A model generated the notes under the pieces. It worked only from the letters and a program-made list of their open reading frames with translations. It was not told where the DNA came from and ran no database searches. From the NCBI GenBank assembly GCA_903905685.1, contig CAIVHI010000241.1, positions 1-11,635 on the forward strand: a stretch of 11,635 bases of DNA. The letters are read 5' to 3'. How positions within the stretch are numbered: position 1 is the stretch's first letter; each line of letters opens with the position of its first letter. Positions 1 through 7,984 of the stretch are shown here, piece by piece. This stretch comes from an uncultured Bacteroidota bacterium (lineage in GTDB: Bacteria > Bacteroidota > Bacteroidia > Chitinophagales > Chitinophagaceae). Both the position numbers and the translations under genes were made by a program.

Positions 1-857
1 CACGACTCCACCATGAAATCCAATGGCCTTTTCGCTGCGAATTCTCGAAGCTGTGCCTTTACTTCATCTCTACCGATTTCACCCTTGGCGAACAGTTTAT
101 GACAAATAAGCAAGCCTTTAATAAATATCAATTTTCTTGACATTCGTAACTTAACGTTTCTCAATGCCCATTTTTTCCCTTTCTGTTCACGTTGCTTGTA
201 CGCAAAATCTACGCACATCGTCCGCCAGAAACGGATCAGATCGTTAAGAAAGAATCTAGGGATATTCCCTTTCCCCGTCGTCACATTGTAACCGGAATCA
301 CAGTCAATATATTGCTGTATGATTCCCCTAATTACCCTATCGTGAGCGGTTCCAACGATGGTCTTTTCATCATTCACATTGATTTTTTCAGACTCCAACA
401 GCAGCAGCATCGGTCTCGAAAGATTATGGTTCGTGTCATCTTCTCCTCCTATGTAGTTTATCAAATCATGACTAAATGAAATTTGCCCAAACATACCCGA
501 ACTGCCGGGCTCAGTCAATCCTGTGGAAAGTATGTTACCCTCAATCAAATGAGCCAAGGAAAGATGGCTTGGATTTGCCTGTCCGTCAACCAGCAAAGTC
601 CAATCTACATCACTTGACATCGTACACTCGTCCCGTGCTATCGATCCAAATACAACCAAATCAGACTCGGAATTAAAGATTTTCCGGGATCCAAACGTTT
701 TGATGATTAACCTCCTATTATCTTGAGACAATGCAACAGCGTCATTGATGCCTACCCATTCCCTACCATACCGCTCAGCAATTTCTTTGATTACCGAGTA
801 CCTCAAAACCTTTCCGCTCACGATACTAAGGTAGAAAAAATGTTCAATTTTTCCCAA
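1..857 (-). CDS. Nucleotidyltransferase-fold protein, 3' end beyond the window
   Basis: Reading the minus strand by hand, one frame stays open from a stop codon at 906-908 down to base 1, so at least 285 residues are visible and the C-terminus is missing. Numbered from a TTG at 857-855, residues 66-72 read DLVVFGS, followed by IARDE, and then SDVDWTLLVDGQA at 82-94. This is the nucleotidyltransferase-fold pattern: a Gly-Ser loop (G71, S72) and a catalytic Asp-x-Asp pair (D83, D85). A later helical part contains NDLIRFWRTMCVDFAYKQR and a basic KWALRNVKLRMSRK segment. Proteins of this fold transfer nucleoside monophosphates (GlnD, MNT-type and CCA enzymes are examples); the substrate here cannot be told. 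There is no ATG before the fold. TTG at 882-884, TTG at 855-857 and GTG at 819-821 are the possible starts, and an AGGAG-like stretch lies 13 bases before 857. G+C counted by hand is about 42% over 1-840, lower than lines sampled in neighbouring genes. Confidence 0.85.
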   Translation of the reverse strand, partial: MGKIEHFFYLSIVSGKVLRYSVIKEIAERYGREWVGINDAVALSQDNRRLIIKTFGSRKIFNSESDLVVFGSIARDECTMSSDVDWTLLVDGQANPSHLSLAHLIEGNILSTGLTEPGSSGMFGQISFSHDLINYIGGEDDTNHNLSRPMLLLLESEKINVNDEKTIVGTAHDRVIRGIIQQYIDCDSGYNVTTGKGNIPRFFLNDLIRFWRTMCVDFAYKQREQKGKKWALRNVKLRMSRKLIFIKGLLICHKLFAKGEIGRDEVKAQLREFAAKRPLDFMVES

Positions 858-891
858 AGTTCTCGAATCGCTCCTGCTCCCCAACCCCCCG

Positions 892-3800
892 TCAAAAATC
901 CGTCCCTAACGCAAAGTACAGTACAGGCTTTTGGGGGTTGTCTATGCTCCAGGCATAGTCCATCCTGAGGAAGTAGCCAAGCAGGGAGCTGCGAAGGCCG
1001 GCTCCGTAGCCTAGGCCAAGGCCGTTGCCATTGGGCACATTCACCTTTAGGAAGACATTGTTGGTAGGCGACGCCCCGGAGGTAAATGTAGGGTAATAAT
1101 AGGTCTGGATGGTGTTGCTGGCACTGGGCAAGAAGCCATTCCAGGCCGCGCCCGCATCCATAAAAGCCACAAATTGCAGATTTTTGAGAAATGCCGATTG
1201 AACAGGACGTTTTACGAAGGTGGTCACTATCGGTAGGCGCACCTCGGTATTGTATACCGCGAAATTGTTGCCCTTCTTGGCCGACTGATAGTAGCCCCGA
1301 AGATTGGTGGTGAGCGCCATGAAGCCGGGGTTGCCGGTGGAGACCGCATCGGGTGCGGTTTTGGGCGAAATCCAGTTATCCACACCACCCACTTGATACT
1401 CCACTTCGCTGGTACCGTCGGAATGGGCGTAAGCAACACGGTTGGCCCAAATCACATTCTTATACAGCTTTTGATAGGTGCGGAAGTCGAAACCGAAGTT
1501 ATAACAGCTCATTTTCCCTTGGCTCATCTCATACATATACTCGGCATATGCCTTGTAGCGTGTACCGAAACGGATGTTTTGGGCGGGGCTTATGGTGTTG
1601 TCGAACACATATTCCAACCTACTCATTGACCAGTATTGAATGGGGAAGTAGTCGTCCAGATAAAAGAGGCTGACGCTGTCGGTAGCTTTGGGCACGAGCT
1701 TCTCCTGACGGAGCGAGGTGTGGAACTTGATGCTTTTGACCCTGCTGATGGGGTAAGAAAAATCGGCCTGCAACATGTCGGTGGTATTGCGGAACGCATA
1801 GTCTTTTGAGCCTAAGTAGTTACCCATATTATCTACAAACGAGATACTCTTGTTGCTGGATGCCTGCGAATGCAGGAACAACAGCCCCCAATCTACCATA
1901 TGCGTAAAGTTCTGGTACTGAAGGAAACATGTGGCACTCGATAAATCGAGAGGAATCTGGAAGCCGCCCGTAAACCGTTTGTCTTCCATTAATTCATTCA
2001 AACTGATGGTGGTAAGGGTGCCTAGGGATGGATTGTCGTACTGGCCGTTGTTTTTGCCATATGACTGGTATTGCGAAAACAAGACGGTATTGTCCACCCT
2101 CATGGACAGGAAATCGGGCTTGAAGCTCAGTCGGTAGGGCGATGGCTTCATTTTGATGTAGGCGCTGTCGGTAATCTCGGTGAGGAGGGAGCTATCGGCC
2201 TCCTCGGGGTGGTTACGGGCCTGACGCCTCATTTTACGTGTCACGGGTGGCGGGGCTGCGGTATCCGTAAATTCCGTCTGGAAGGCATTCCCGCCCTTTA
2301 TTTCGGGCATAGGGGCATCGTCGACCCGCTTATTGAACCGGTTTTTGAAGTCGAATTTTTTGGCACCTACCGATGTACCCACATCGGGCTTCTCGATGGA
2401 CAGCAAAGTGGGTTCCAATTTCAGAGGAGCGACGCTATCTTTTGGGATGGCGATTTCGTGGAAGTAGACCTTGTACAAATCCCTTTCCTGAATTACGTCG
2501 GCAGCATCGTTGGCGGCCAAATTGAACTGGTGGCTGATGATGCCCGAACTGTAGTTGGTGACCGGCACCGAGTAGGCCGAGTCCAAGTTCTTGTTGGTCC
2601 TAGCAAACTTTACTACATACTTGTTCCGTACTCCGTTGGCATCGCACAAATAGGCGAAATTATCGTATCCGTATTGAATGGGCAGCGAGATGGCGCCAGC
2701 CTTGATATCCGTGCATTTCAGCAATTCTTTACGCTTCGTTACAGTGTTGTAAAAATACACATTCATTGGGCCCGTGGGCAGTTCATTCACTTTTTGCGGC
2801 ACGTTCAGGTTGGCTTCGGGGCGATTGGAGAGAAACAGTATACCCTTCCGCGACCCACCGCTGATGAACACGGGGTCCACATCATCCCAAACATCATCGG
2901 TAATATTCTCCATTTTGGACCCCTTGATGGTGAAAGAGTACAAATCGGTCTGACTTTTCTTGATGGCCGAGAAAACCAGCTTGTCGTCGTCCTCCATAAA
3001 GGTCATCCCCAACACGCGGTCGAAGCGGTTTTTGGGAATCACATAATTCTCGATTTTGCCGCGCTGCGAATTGTAGATGCGTAGGCGTGTAGAATTCCCC
3101 TTTTTGAACATGATGGCCAACTTCGTGCCGGTATTGGAGTAGGCCAGCAAAGGGTAGTTGGGGTCGGCCTGCTCGGTGAGGTCCTTTTCGCCACCTTCCA
3201 AAATGGGCGACTTTTCCTGCTCGTTGCTGGTGCGTTGCGTATACACCGTGTATTCGCCGTTCTTCCAGAGCACATAAGCCACATCCCTACCGCGAGGAGA
3301 AACCACAATATTGCGGATCACACCGTTATCCTTGGGTATTTTTATGGCAATGAGGCCCTTGGTGCTATCGGGCTTTTCCTGTTTCAATGCATCTGCAGCA
3401 TAGACGTTCCTATAAAAGGCCATGCAGGAGTCGTATGCCTTCGTCACTTTCATGTTAAGGTTGGTAGGGTCTTTCATGGCCTTGTTGAGGCTGGTGCGCA
3501 TCTGCATGCTGTACAACAGACTCTTAACCGTGCCGTTGTTGTAGTTGTAAGACACGAACTTCCAAAACGCCTTGCCGGCCAATTCGGGGTAAATCTCCGA
3601 CAGTTCGTAGAAGCCCTTGGTGGGGTTGGCATCCATAATGCCCTTCCACTCGCTGCCGCTCTTGGCATCCCAACCGTCTACCAAGTAGGCTATATAGCCT
3701 TCGGTAACCCATGGTGGGAGGTTCAGCAACAGGGCGTTCTTCACCATTTTCTTGAAATTCTCCCCAAAAATGAGTCGTTCCATCACCACCTTCGACATGC

Positions 3801-4299
3801 CGGTGAGTATTTGGTGCCTCAAATCGCCGTGCTGGCCGGTAAAGTAAACCACCAATTTATCGCCCACCAAATTGAGCGTACCGGCCTTGGTGTTCTCCGT
3901 AACCTGCGACTCTTCATTGAGACCGATGTTGGACTGGCGGTATTCTTCGTAAGAATTGTAGAGGACGATGTTGAACCGGCGCGGGAACTGCCCACCCAAT
4001 TTTTTCTCCACCTTGGCAATGTCGGTCTCGGCCTCCTCAGCCACATACCGTCCCAACTGCCTGCCCGTGCGGTCGTAATGGTAAACGCGAAAATGCTTGG
4101 TATCGAAAAACTTCCAATCGAATTTGCGGAACTGGCGGCGATTTTGCCCAAAAGTCTCGGTGTAGGTTTGCGCCGATGAAAATTGCGCGGGAAACTGCAA
4201 CGCGAACACAAGCAGAGCAACCCACCGAAAAAACCCGGGGAGCCTCATTGGGTATTGTACTATTTTTAGAAAGTTTTTGAACCCCACGGCTTTAGACAT
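892..4299 (-). CDS. Envelope protein: peptidase MA-like domain, TolB-like propeller and C-terminal outer-membrane barrel
   Basis: This 1135-residue protein begins with a signal peptide whose hydrophobic core lies near residues 26-36 and whose likely cleavage site is SSAQ at 41-44. Residues about 60-305 resemble the peptidase MA-like (gluzincin) fold, with the segment LPPWVTEG at 194-201. The expected HExxH is instead RHQILTG at 161-167, so the zinc site looks lost although the glutamate E200 remains. Residues about 325-620 carry TolB/PD40-like propeller repeats, for example SPRGRDVAYV and GILFLSNRP. A charged, proline-containing linker (about 620-720) leads to a C-terminal part rich in alternating aromatic strands and ending in FALGTDF, as in surface-antigen/BamA-like barrels. 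I infer an outer-membrane protein with periplasmic domains and an unknown role, possibly protein export or envelope assembly. An alternative start at Met18 (4246-4248) would give a shorter, more usual signal peptide. The nucleotidyltransferase gene follows within about 35 bases on the same strand. Confidence 0.9.
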   Translation of the reverse strand: MSKAVGFKNFLKIVQYPMRLPGFFRWVALLVFALQFPAQFSSAQTYTETFGQNRRQFRKFDWKFFDTKHFRVYHYDRTGRQLGRYVAEEAETDIAKVEKKLGGQFPRRFNIVLYNSYEEYRQSNIGLNEESQVTENTKAGTLNLVGDKLVVYFTGQHGDLRHQILTGMSKVVMERLIFGENFKKMVKNALLLNLPPWVTEGYIAYLVDGWDAKSGSEWKGIMDANPTKGFYELSEIYPELAGKAFWKFVSYNYNNGTVKSLLYSMQMRTSLNKAMKDPTNLNMKVTKAYDSCMAFYRNVYAADALKQEKPDSTKGLIAIKIPKDNGVIRNIVVSPRGRDVAYVLWKNGEYTVYTQRTSNEQEKSPILEGGEKDLTEQADPNYPLLAYSNTGTKLAIMFKKGNSTRLRIYNSQRGKIENYVIPKNRFDRVLGMTFMEDDDKLVFSAIKKSQTDLYSFTIKGSKMENITDDVWDDVDPVFISGGSRKGILFLSNRPEANLNVPQKVNELPTGPMNVYFYNTVTKRKELLKCTDIKAGAISLPIQYGYDNFAYLCDANGVRNKYVVKFARTNKNLDSAYSVPVTNYSSGIISHQFNLAANDAADVIQERDLYKVYFHEIAIPKDSVAPLKLEPTLLSIEKPDVGTSVGAKKFDFKNRFNKRVDDAPMPEIKGGNAFQTEFTDTAAPPPVTRKMRRQARNHPEEADSSLLTEITDSAYIKMKPSPYRLSFKPDFLSMRVDNTVLFSQYQSYGKNNGQYDNPSLGTLTTISLNELMEDKRFTGGFQIPLDLSSATCFLQYQNFTHMVDWGLLFLHSQASSNKSISFVDNMGNYLGSKDYAFRNTTDMLQADFSYPISRVKSIKFHTSLRQEKLVPKATDSVSLFYLDDYFPIQYWSMSRLEYVFDNTISPAQNIRFGTRYKAYAEYMYEMSQGKMSCYNFGFDFRTYQKLYKNVIWANRVAYAHSDGTSEVEYQVGGVDNWISPKTAPDAVSTGNPGFMALTTNLRGYYQSAKKGNNFAVYNTEVRLPIVTTFVKRPVQSAFLKNLQFVAFMDAGAAWNGFLPSASNTIQTYYYPTFTSGASPTNNVFLKVNVPNGNGLGLGYGAGLRSSLLGYFLRMDYAWSIDNPQKPVLYFALGTDF

Positions 4300-4316
4300 A
4301 AATGGTATCGCCGGGG

Positions 4317-4338
4317 TTTAAGTGTAGACAGACTTAAA
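4317..4338. promoter_or_regulatory. Inverted repeat in the divergent intergenic region, possible operator
   Basis: A perfect 7-bp inverted repeat, TTTAAGT (4317-4323) and ACTTAAA (4332-4338), is separated by 8 bases. It sits in the 100-base gap between the divergent envelope-protein gene (start 4299) and hydrolase gene (start 4400), where an operator could affect either. The sequence shows the symmetry only; regulatory function is inference, and short AT-rich repeats of this size can occur by chance. Confidence 0.3.
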
Positions 4339-4388
4339 TCGGCAGATGAAATAAACTGCTATTATTGCAGACCAATTTACGAAAATAC

Positions 4389-4392
4389 GGAG
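4389..4392 (+). promoter_or_regulatory. Shine-Dalgarno-like GGAG before the hydrolase start
   Basis: GGAG ends seven bases before the ATG at 4400, a usual ribosome-binding distance, and supports this start. The protein also begins with the normal N-terminal strand of its family from this codon. Confidence 0.5.
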
Positions 4393-4399
4393 AAAAAGG

Positions 4400-5041
4400 A
4401 TGCTTAAGATAAATTCGTTTACTTTCAACGATTTCCAAGAGAACACTTATGTTTTGGAAAATGAGGCCGGCGATTGCTGGATTGTGGACCCGGGCATGTA
4501 TCGCGAAGCAGAGGTATCGGCCTTGAATGCATTTATGGGCAAGCGCGCGCTTAGGCCGCGCGCCATCATCAATACCCATTGCCACCTAGACCATATTTTC
4601 GGGGTGGCAGCGTTGCAGGAAAAGTACGGCATCCCGTTTGGCATTCATGAATTGGAGCAAACGGTTCTGGAGTTTGCTCCGGCATCGGCGGCCATGTTCG
4701 GCATAAAAATGGCAGGTGCGCCCAAGTTCGACTTCCTGATTCCCGATGGCACGCCGTTGCAGTTGGGAAACGATGTATTGGACGTTTTGCATTGCCCCGG
4801 CCACTCCCCGGGCAGCATCGTTTTCCACTTTGCCGCAGGGGGGTGGGCCATTGGTGGCGACGTCTTGTTCTCGGGCAGCATTGGCCGCACCGACTTACCC
4901 GGCGGAGACTACGACACCCTCATCCGCAGCATCCACGAAAAAATGTTCCTGTTGCCCGATGAAACCATTGTTTATTCCGGCCACGGCCCCGCCACGAAAA
5001 TAGGGGTGGAGAAAAAGCATAATCCTTATGTAGGGCTGTGA
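4400..5041 (+). CDS. Metallo-beta-lactamase-fold hydrolase (glyoxalase II-like)
   Basis: This 213-residue protein has a complete metallo-beta-lactamase metal site. It comprises T-H-C-H-L-D-H at residues 59-65 (H60, H62, D64, H65), CPGHSPGS with H135, GGD with D154, and SGHGP with H195. The segment IGRTDLPGGD (161-170) and the short length match the small YcbL/glyoxalase II-like hydrolases, which act in the cytoplasm on thioesters or related esters. The larger glyoxalase II C-terminal substrate domain is absent, so hydrolysis of S-lactoylglutathione should not be assumed. No signal peptide is seen. It is the only plus-strand gene in the window. It is divergent from the envelope-protein gene and converges on the porin gene, with ten bases between the stops and no visible terminator hairpin, so the two transcripts probably overlap at their 3' ends. 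The exact substrate is unknown. Confidence 0.93.
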   Translation: MLKINSFTFNDFQENTYVLENEAGDCWIVDPGMYREAEVSALNAFMGKRALRPRAIINTHCHLDHIFGVAALQEKYGIPFGIHELEQTVLEFAPASAAMFGIKMAGAPKFDFLIPDGTPLQLGNDVLDVLHCPGHSPGSIVFHFAAGGWAIGGDVLFSGSIGRTDLPGGDYDTLIRSIHEKMFLLPDETIVYSGHGPATKIGVEKKHNPYVGL

Positions 5042-5051
5042 TGGCAGGGGG

Positions 5052-7130
5052 TCAGTTCACCAACACCCAATTGAACCCGAAGCGGAGCATGGCATTGGGT
5101 GCCGCATAATCCGGCAACTTGCCCCAGCCTGCTACCGGCATGCCTACGAATATCACGGTATTGGTCATACCCGGTATGACCTGTTGCAGCTGGTCTACCA
5201 TCAAAAATGCACGGAAGTGCTTCTTCACCTTGAAATTGAAGAAGAAAGACACCTCGGGGGCATTGGATATGGTCTCGTTGTTTTGGTAGTAGAACTGGTT
5301 GAGCAGGTAGTCGTAGCCGGCAGGTTTATAAGCCGTATTGTACCTTATGCCGAAGCCAACCGCACTCTTCAGCGCCTTCTTGAACATAGACCGCTCATAA
5401 CTGATGTCGTGGCGGCCCATAAAGGTGGGCACATTGATGGGTGCACCCGCCGGCTGCTGTTGAAACACGATTTGGTTGTCGAGGTAGAAATTGCCCATCT
5501 TGAAAACCTTGCGCCCCCACACCTGAAGTATATTGAAAGGTATGTTGTAACGTGCAGGCAGAAACGCAGTGTTGATGTAGTAGTAATTATTGAGCGTATA
5601 GTCGTTCAGGCCGGCCGAAAACCGGTATTTATGGCTTTCAATGGTAGCGAACAGGCGGGTGATGCTCTCCTTTGCACCCATGAAACTGTCGGCAAAATTG
5701 TGCTTGGTATAGGCATTTTCATAGAGCGAGTAGCTGTAGGGCACGCTACCCAATTGCTGCGAGAACCCCGCCGAGAAGCTTCCTACTTTGGGTAGTTCCT
5801 TGCCAATTTTAGCCACCAAATCGAAATTGCCGGCATCTTGCCCCGTAAAGTAGATTTTGGCATCGGCGCCATAAGACCATGCGCCGGCCGAAAGTGCTTC
5901 CTTAATGAGCTTGCCTTCCAAATAGTTGTGGAACAAATTGGAGACGGATTGAACTTCATTGTAGCCCGGCAAAGCTATGAATTGGTCGTAACGGGAGCCC
6001 CAACCCAACCCGAAGCGCGCCTGATGCCCTTCCTGACCAATGAAGCCATTGAACATGATAAGGTTATCTACCCAAATCCACTTCTGCTGCACGAATACCG
6101 AATCTTGCCCTGCATAATAATAGCCCACATTCCCGAACCCTTGGTTGAACAACCCGGCATAACGTATGGAATCGGGGGTCAAATCATTGTAGGTATGTTT
6201 TTCGGAGCCCACATCGAACCGATGCGAGATGCTGAACCGTGGTGTCAATTTGAATGAAAACTGCGTGGAGTCGGCATTGTAGGATGTATCGGTAGTGCCC
6301 CACGAATAGGCGTGCTGCAAGCGGACCGAAAATTGCCGGTCGATGTTGTATACGCCAGACCGTGTAAGGCTATAATAATCGTTCTGATTCACGGCATCTA
6401 TGGTCTTCCGGTCTGAATAGACGGCTTGCCCATTAGACATCATCATCAATTCCGAGTCTACCACGCCCCCGTTTTCGTCGTGTTGTTCCTTATTGTACAC
6501 GAGCCCGAAGTAGAGCTTGTAGTGTTTGTCCAGGCTCTTGTAGTTGGAGCTGAGCTCGAGGTTGTCGTTGTTGCTGCGCCCTATTTTGTATTGCCCTGCC
6601 GAATTCACCTTTCGGTATTCAACGGCAAAATTCCAGTTGGGGCGAATGTTTTGAGCATGCATGAGGCCCACAAGTTGCTCCAACTTACTGCCCAACCGGT
6701 AATAGAAATCGGAATACGGCCTGTTGGTATTGTAATACTTCACGCTATCTATGCTGTATGCATAGGCATCAAAAACATGGTAGCCCATGGTTGGACCTAC
6801 ATTGTTGTGGGGCGTAAACATCAGGTTGGTGGTTGGACCACCCAAATTACCCAAATCGCGCGACCAAGTTTCCAAATACTTAAGCCGCTCGAATGCGTGC
6901 ACCGTTGAATCCGGGACATAGTGCACATCCGAATTCAACAACTCGTAATAAACGGCAGCATCTTCATTCTTCCAACTGCTGTTGTTTGTCTTATTGAGTG
7001 ACGTGTCCTTTTTGGGGGTGGAAGGCATCGCGTTTGCCTGTCCGTAGACCATATTGCCCATACCCCAACTCGAGATTACCAGGAGGAAACAGACTAAATG
7101 ACGGAAGGACAAAGACAACTGGCGGGGCAA
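5052..7130 (-). CDS. Putative outer-membrane porin (Porin_10 type)
   Basis: The mature part carries the features I associate with the Bacteroidota putative porin family: a W-x-RDLGNLGGPTTNLMF block, a later VKYYNTNRPYSDFYYRLGSKLEQ block with HAQNIRPNWNFAVEYR soon after, then long alternating aromatic/polar strands, and a C-terminus RFGFNWVLVN typical of a final barrel strand. It should form a channel in the outer membrane; its substrate is unknown. The frame is open back to an ATG at 7254-7256, but that start would put 42 residues before the signal peptide. The signal peptide itself (SFRHLVCFLLVISSWGMG, cleavage near VYGQ-A) fits better with a TTG start at 7128-7130, or TTGs at 7116-7118 or 7110-7112. 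A promoter-like sequence lies just upstream of these (7142-7174). I give the 7130 start (692 residues); the start is uncertain, the identity is not. tmk lies upstream on the same strand. Confidence 0.88.
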   Translation of the reverse strand: MPRQLSLSFRHLVCFLLVISSWGMGNMVYGQANAMPSTPKKDTSLNKTNNSSWKNEDAAVYYELLNSDVHYVPDSTVHAFERLKYLETWSRDLGNLGGPTTNLMFTPHNNVGPTMGYHVFDAYAYSIDSVKYYNTNRPYSDFYYRLGSKLEQLVGLMHAQNIRPNWNFAVEYRKVNSAGQYKIGRSNNDNLELSSNYKSLDKHYKLYFGLVYNKEQHDENGGVVDSELMMMSNGQAVYSDRKTIDAVNQNDYYSLTRSGVYNIDRQFSVRLQHAYSWGTTDTSYNADSTQFSFKLTPRFSISHRFDVGSEKHTYNDLTPDSIRYAGLFNQGFGNVGYYYAGQDSVFVQQKWIWVDNLIMFNGFIGQEGHQARFGLGWGSRYDQFIALPGYNEVQSVSNLFHNYLEGKLIKEALSAGAWSYGADAKIYFTGQDAGNFDLVAKIGKELPKVGSFSAGFSQQLGSVPYSYSLYENAYTKHNFADSFMGAKESITRLFATIESHKYRFSAGLNDYTLNNYYYINTAFLPARYNIPFNILQVWGRKVFKMGNFYLDNQIVFQQQPAGAPINVPTFMGRHDISYERSMFKKALKSAVGFGIRYNTAYKPAGYDYLLNQFYYQNNETISNAPEVSFFFNFKVKKHFRAFLMVDQLQQVIPGMTNTVIFVGMPVAGWGKLPDYAAPNAMLRFGFNWVLVN

Positions 7131-7141
7131 TTTTAAACAGT

Positions 7142-7174
7142 CAAAATTAAATAAATAAACGCAGGCGAAGTAAA
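7142..7174 (-). promoter_or_regulatory. Candidate Bacteroidota-type promoter of the porin gene
   Basis: Read on the minus strand, TAATTTTG (7142-7149) matches the -7 consensus TAnnTTTG exactly. TTTA (7171-7174) resembles the -33 TTTG element, with a 21-base spacer. Transcription would begin near 7135, between the far-upstream ATG (7256) and the TTG codons at 7130-7110, which supports the shorter porin start. This is a match by eye only. Confidence 0.4.
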
Positions 7175-7190
7175 CGGCAGGTAGATGTGT

Positions 7191-7202
7191 GCCAACGTTG
7201 GC
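7191..7202. repeat. 12-bp perfect palindrome upstream of the porin promoter
   Basis: GCCAACGTTGGC reads the same on both strands. It lies about 20 bases upstream of the candidate -33 element of the porin gene and overlaps a second small palindrome, TTGGCCAA (7198-7205). The position would suit an activator or repressor site; no regulator is identified and chance is not excluded. Confidence 0.25.
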
Positions 7203-7266
7203 CAATTTTTGCAAAACATTGTGCAGCACGAACTGGAGGAGGCCGCGGGGCTTCATGCTTTACGTA

Positions 7267-7956
7267 TCAAAATCCGGCGGCTTGCAGGATGGTGGCATGT
7301 ATTTCCTCAATAGATTTCATGCCGTCTGTCGCCGTGGTGCAGTCTACACCCGTTATCTGCATATCGCCCAATTGCAACAACCGGCGATATTCATTGGCCA
7401 CGGCCCGTTGTAGGTTCAAGTCGCGCTCGTGAATATCTTCGCCGCCATCGAGATAATCCCTCACCTCAGCCTCGCGGCGGGCGGCGAGCGCCCTGTGGTT
7501 GAACGTCTCAGGCACACTCAGGAAAAACGACACATCGGGCTTTGGGATGGCGTTGACATGATATTCCAAGTTCAAAATCCATTCCTGCAACTCCAGTTTT
7601 TCGGCGGCATCGGGCGTCTTGGCACATTGATAGGCAATGTTCGACAGCACATACCTATCTACTAAAACGCAGTAACCTTCTGCCAACCATTCGCGGATGG
7701 TGGGCGCAAACGCCCGCCGGTCCATGGCGAACATGAGGGCCACCAACTGCGGATGTACGGCATCGACGGTGCCGAAGCCGCCGCGTAAAAATTTGGAAAT
7801 CATTTTACCGTACACGCCTTCGCCGTGGCGGGGGAAGTGTACGAATTTAGTGGGGATGCCTTCGCCGGTCAGATATTCGGTAAGCAACCTGATTTGAGTG
7901 GATTTCCCGGAACCGTCGAGACCTTCGATGGCGATAAAACGTCCGTGCTTCGACAT
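7267..7956 (-). CDS. tmk: Thymidylate kinase
   Basis: dTMP kinase phosphorylates dTMP to dTDP with ATP in the cytoplasm, the step leading to dTTP for DNA synthesis. The 229-residue protein starts MSKHGRFIAIEG and has the P-loop GLDGSGKST at residues 12-20. The DRY motif at 100-102 sits in VDRYVLSNIAYQ, which binds the nucleotide monophosphate. A lid-like arginine-rich segment follows, with RR at 160-161. The length fits the family, which is usually about 200-230 residues. An upstream in-frame ATG at 8034 would add 26 residues with no family character and would overlap the terminator hairpin of the preceding gene, so the ATG at 7954-7956 is chosen. The porin frame begins shortly downstream on the same strand. 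No convincing Shine-Dalgarno is present. Confidence 0.96.
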   Translation of the reverse strand: MSKHGRFIAIEGLDGSGKSTQIRLLTEYLTGEGIPTKFVHFPRHGEGVYGKMISKFLRGGFGTVDAVHPQLVALMFAMDRRAFAPTIREWLAEGYCVLVDRYVLSNIAYQCAKTPDAAEKLELQEWILNLEYHVNAIPKPDVSFFLSVPETFNHRALAARREAEVRDYLDGGEDIHERDLNLQRAVANEYRRLLQLGDMQITGVDCTTATDGMKSIEEIHATILQAAGF

Positions 7957-7984
7957 GACCGTCAATATTGTATCATGATTTTTG

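Noticed and set aside
192..968. Three small plus-strand ORFs (192-479, 476-676, 723-968)
   Set aside because: They lie antisense to the nucleotidyltransferase frame, which has a recognisable fold, and their translations show no family character.
2071..4179. Long plus-strand ORFs of 337 and 314 residues opposite the envelope gene
   Set aside because: They are antisense to a well-supported coding frame; scarcity of TTA, CTA and TCA codons in that gene is enough to keep the opposite frame open. The translations show no family motif.
4360..4367. TATTATTG as a -7 box for the hydrolase gene
   Set aside because: It matches seven of eight positions, but no TTTG-like -33 element lies at a suitable distance, so it is too weak to list.
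5041..5052. Bidirectional terminator between the convergent hydrolase and porin genes
   Set aside because: The ten-base gap and flanking sequence show no inverted repeat.
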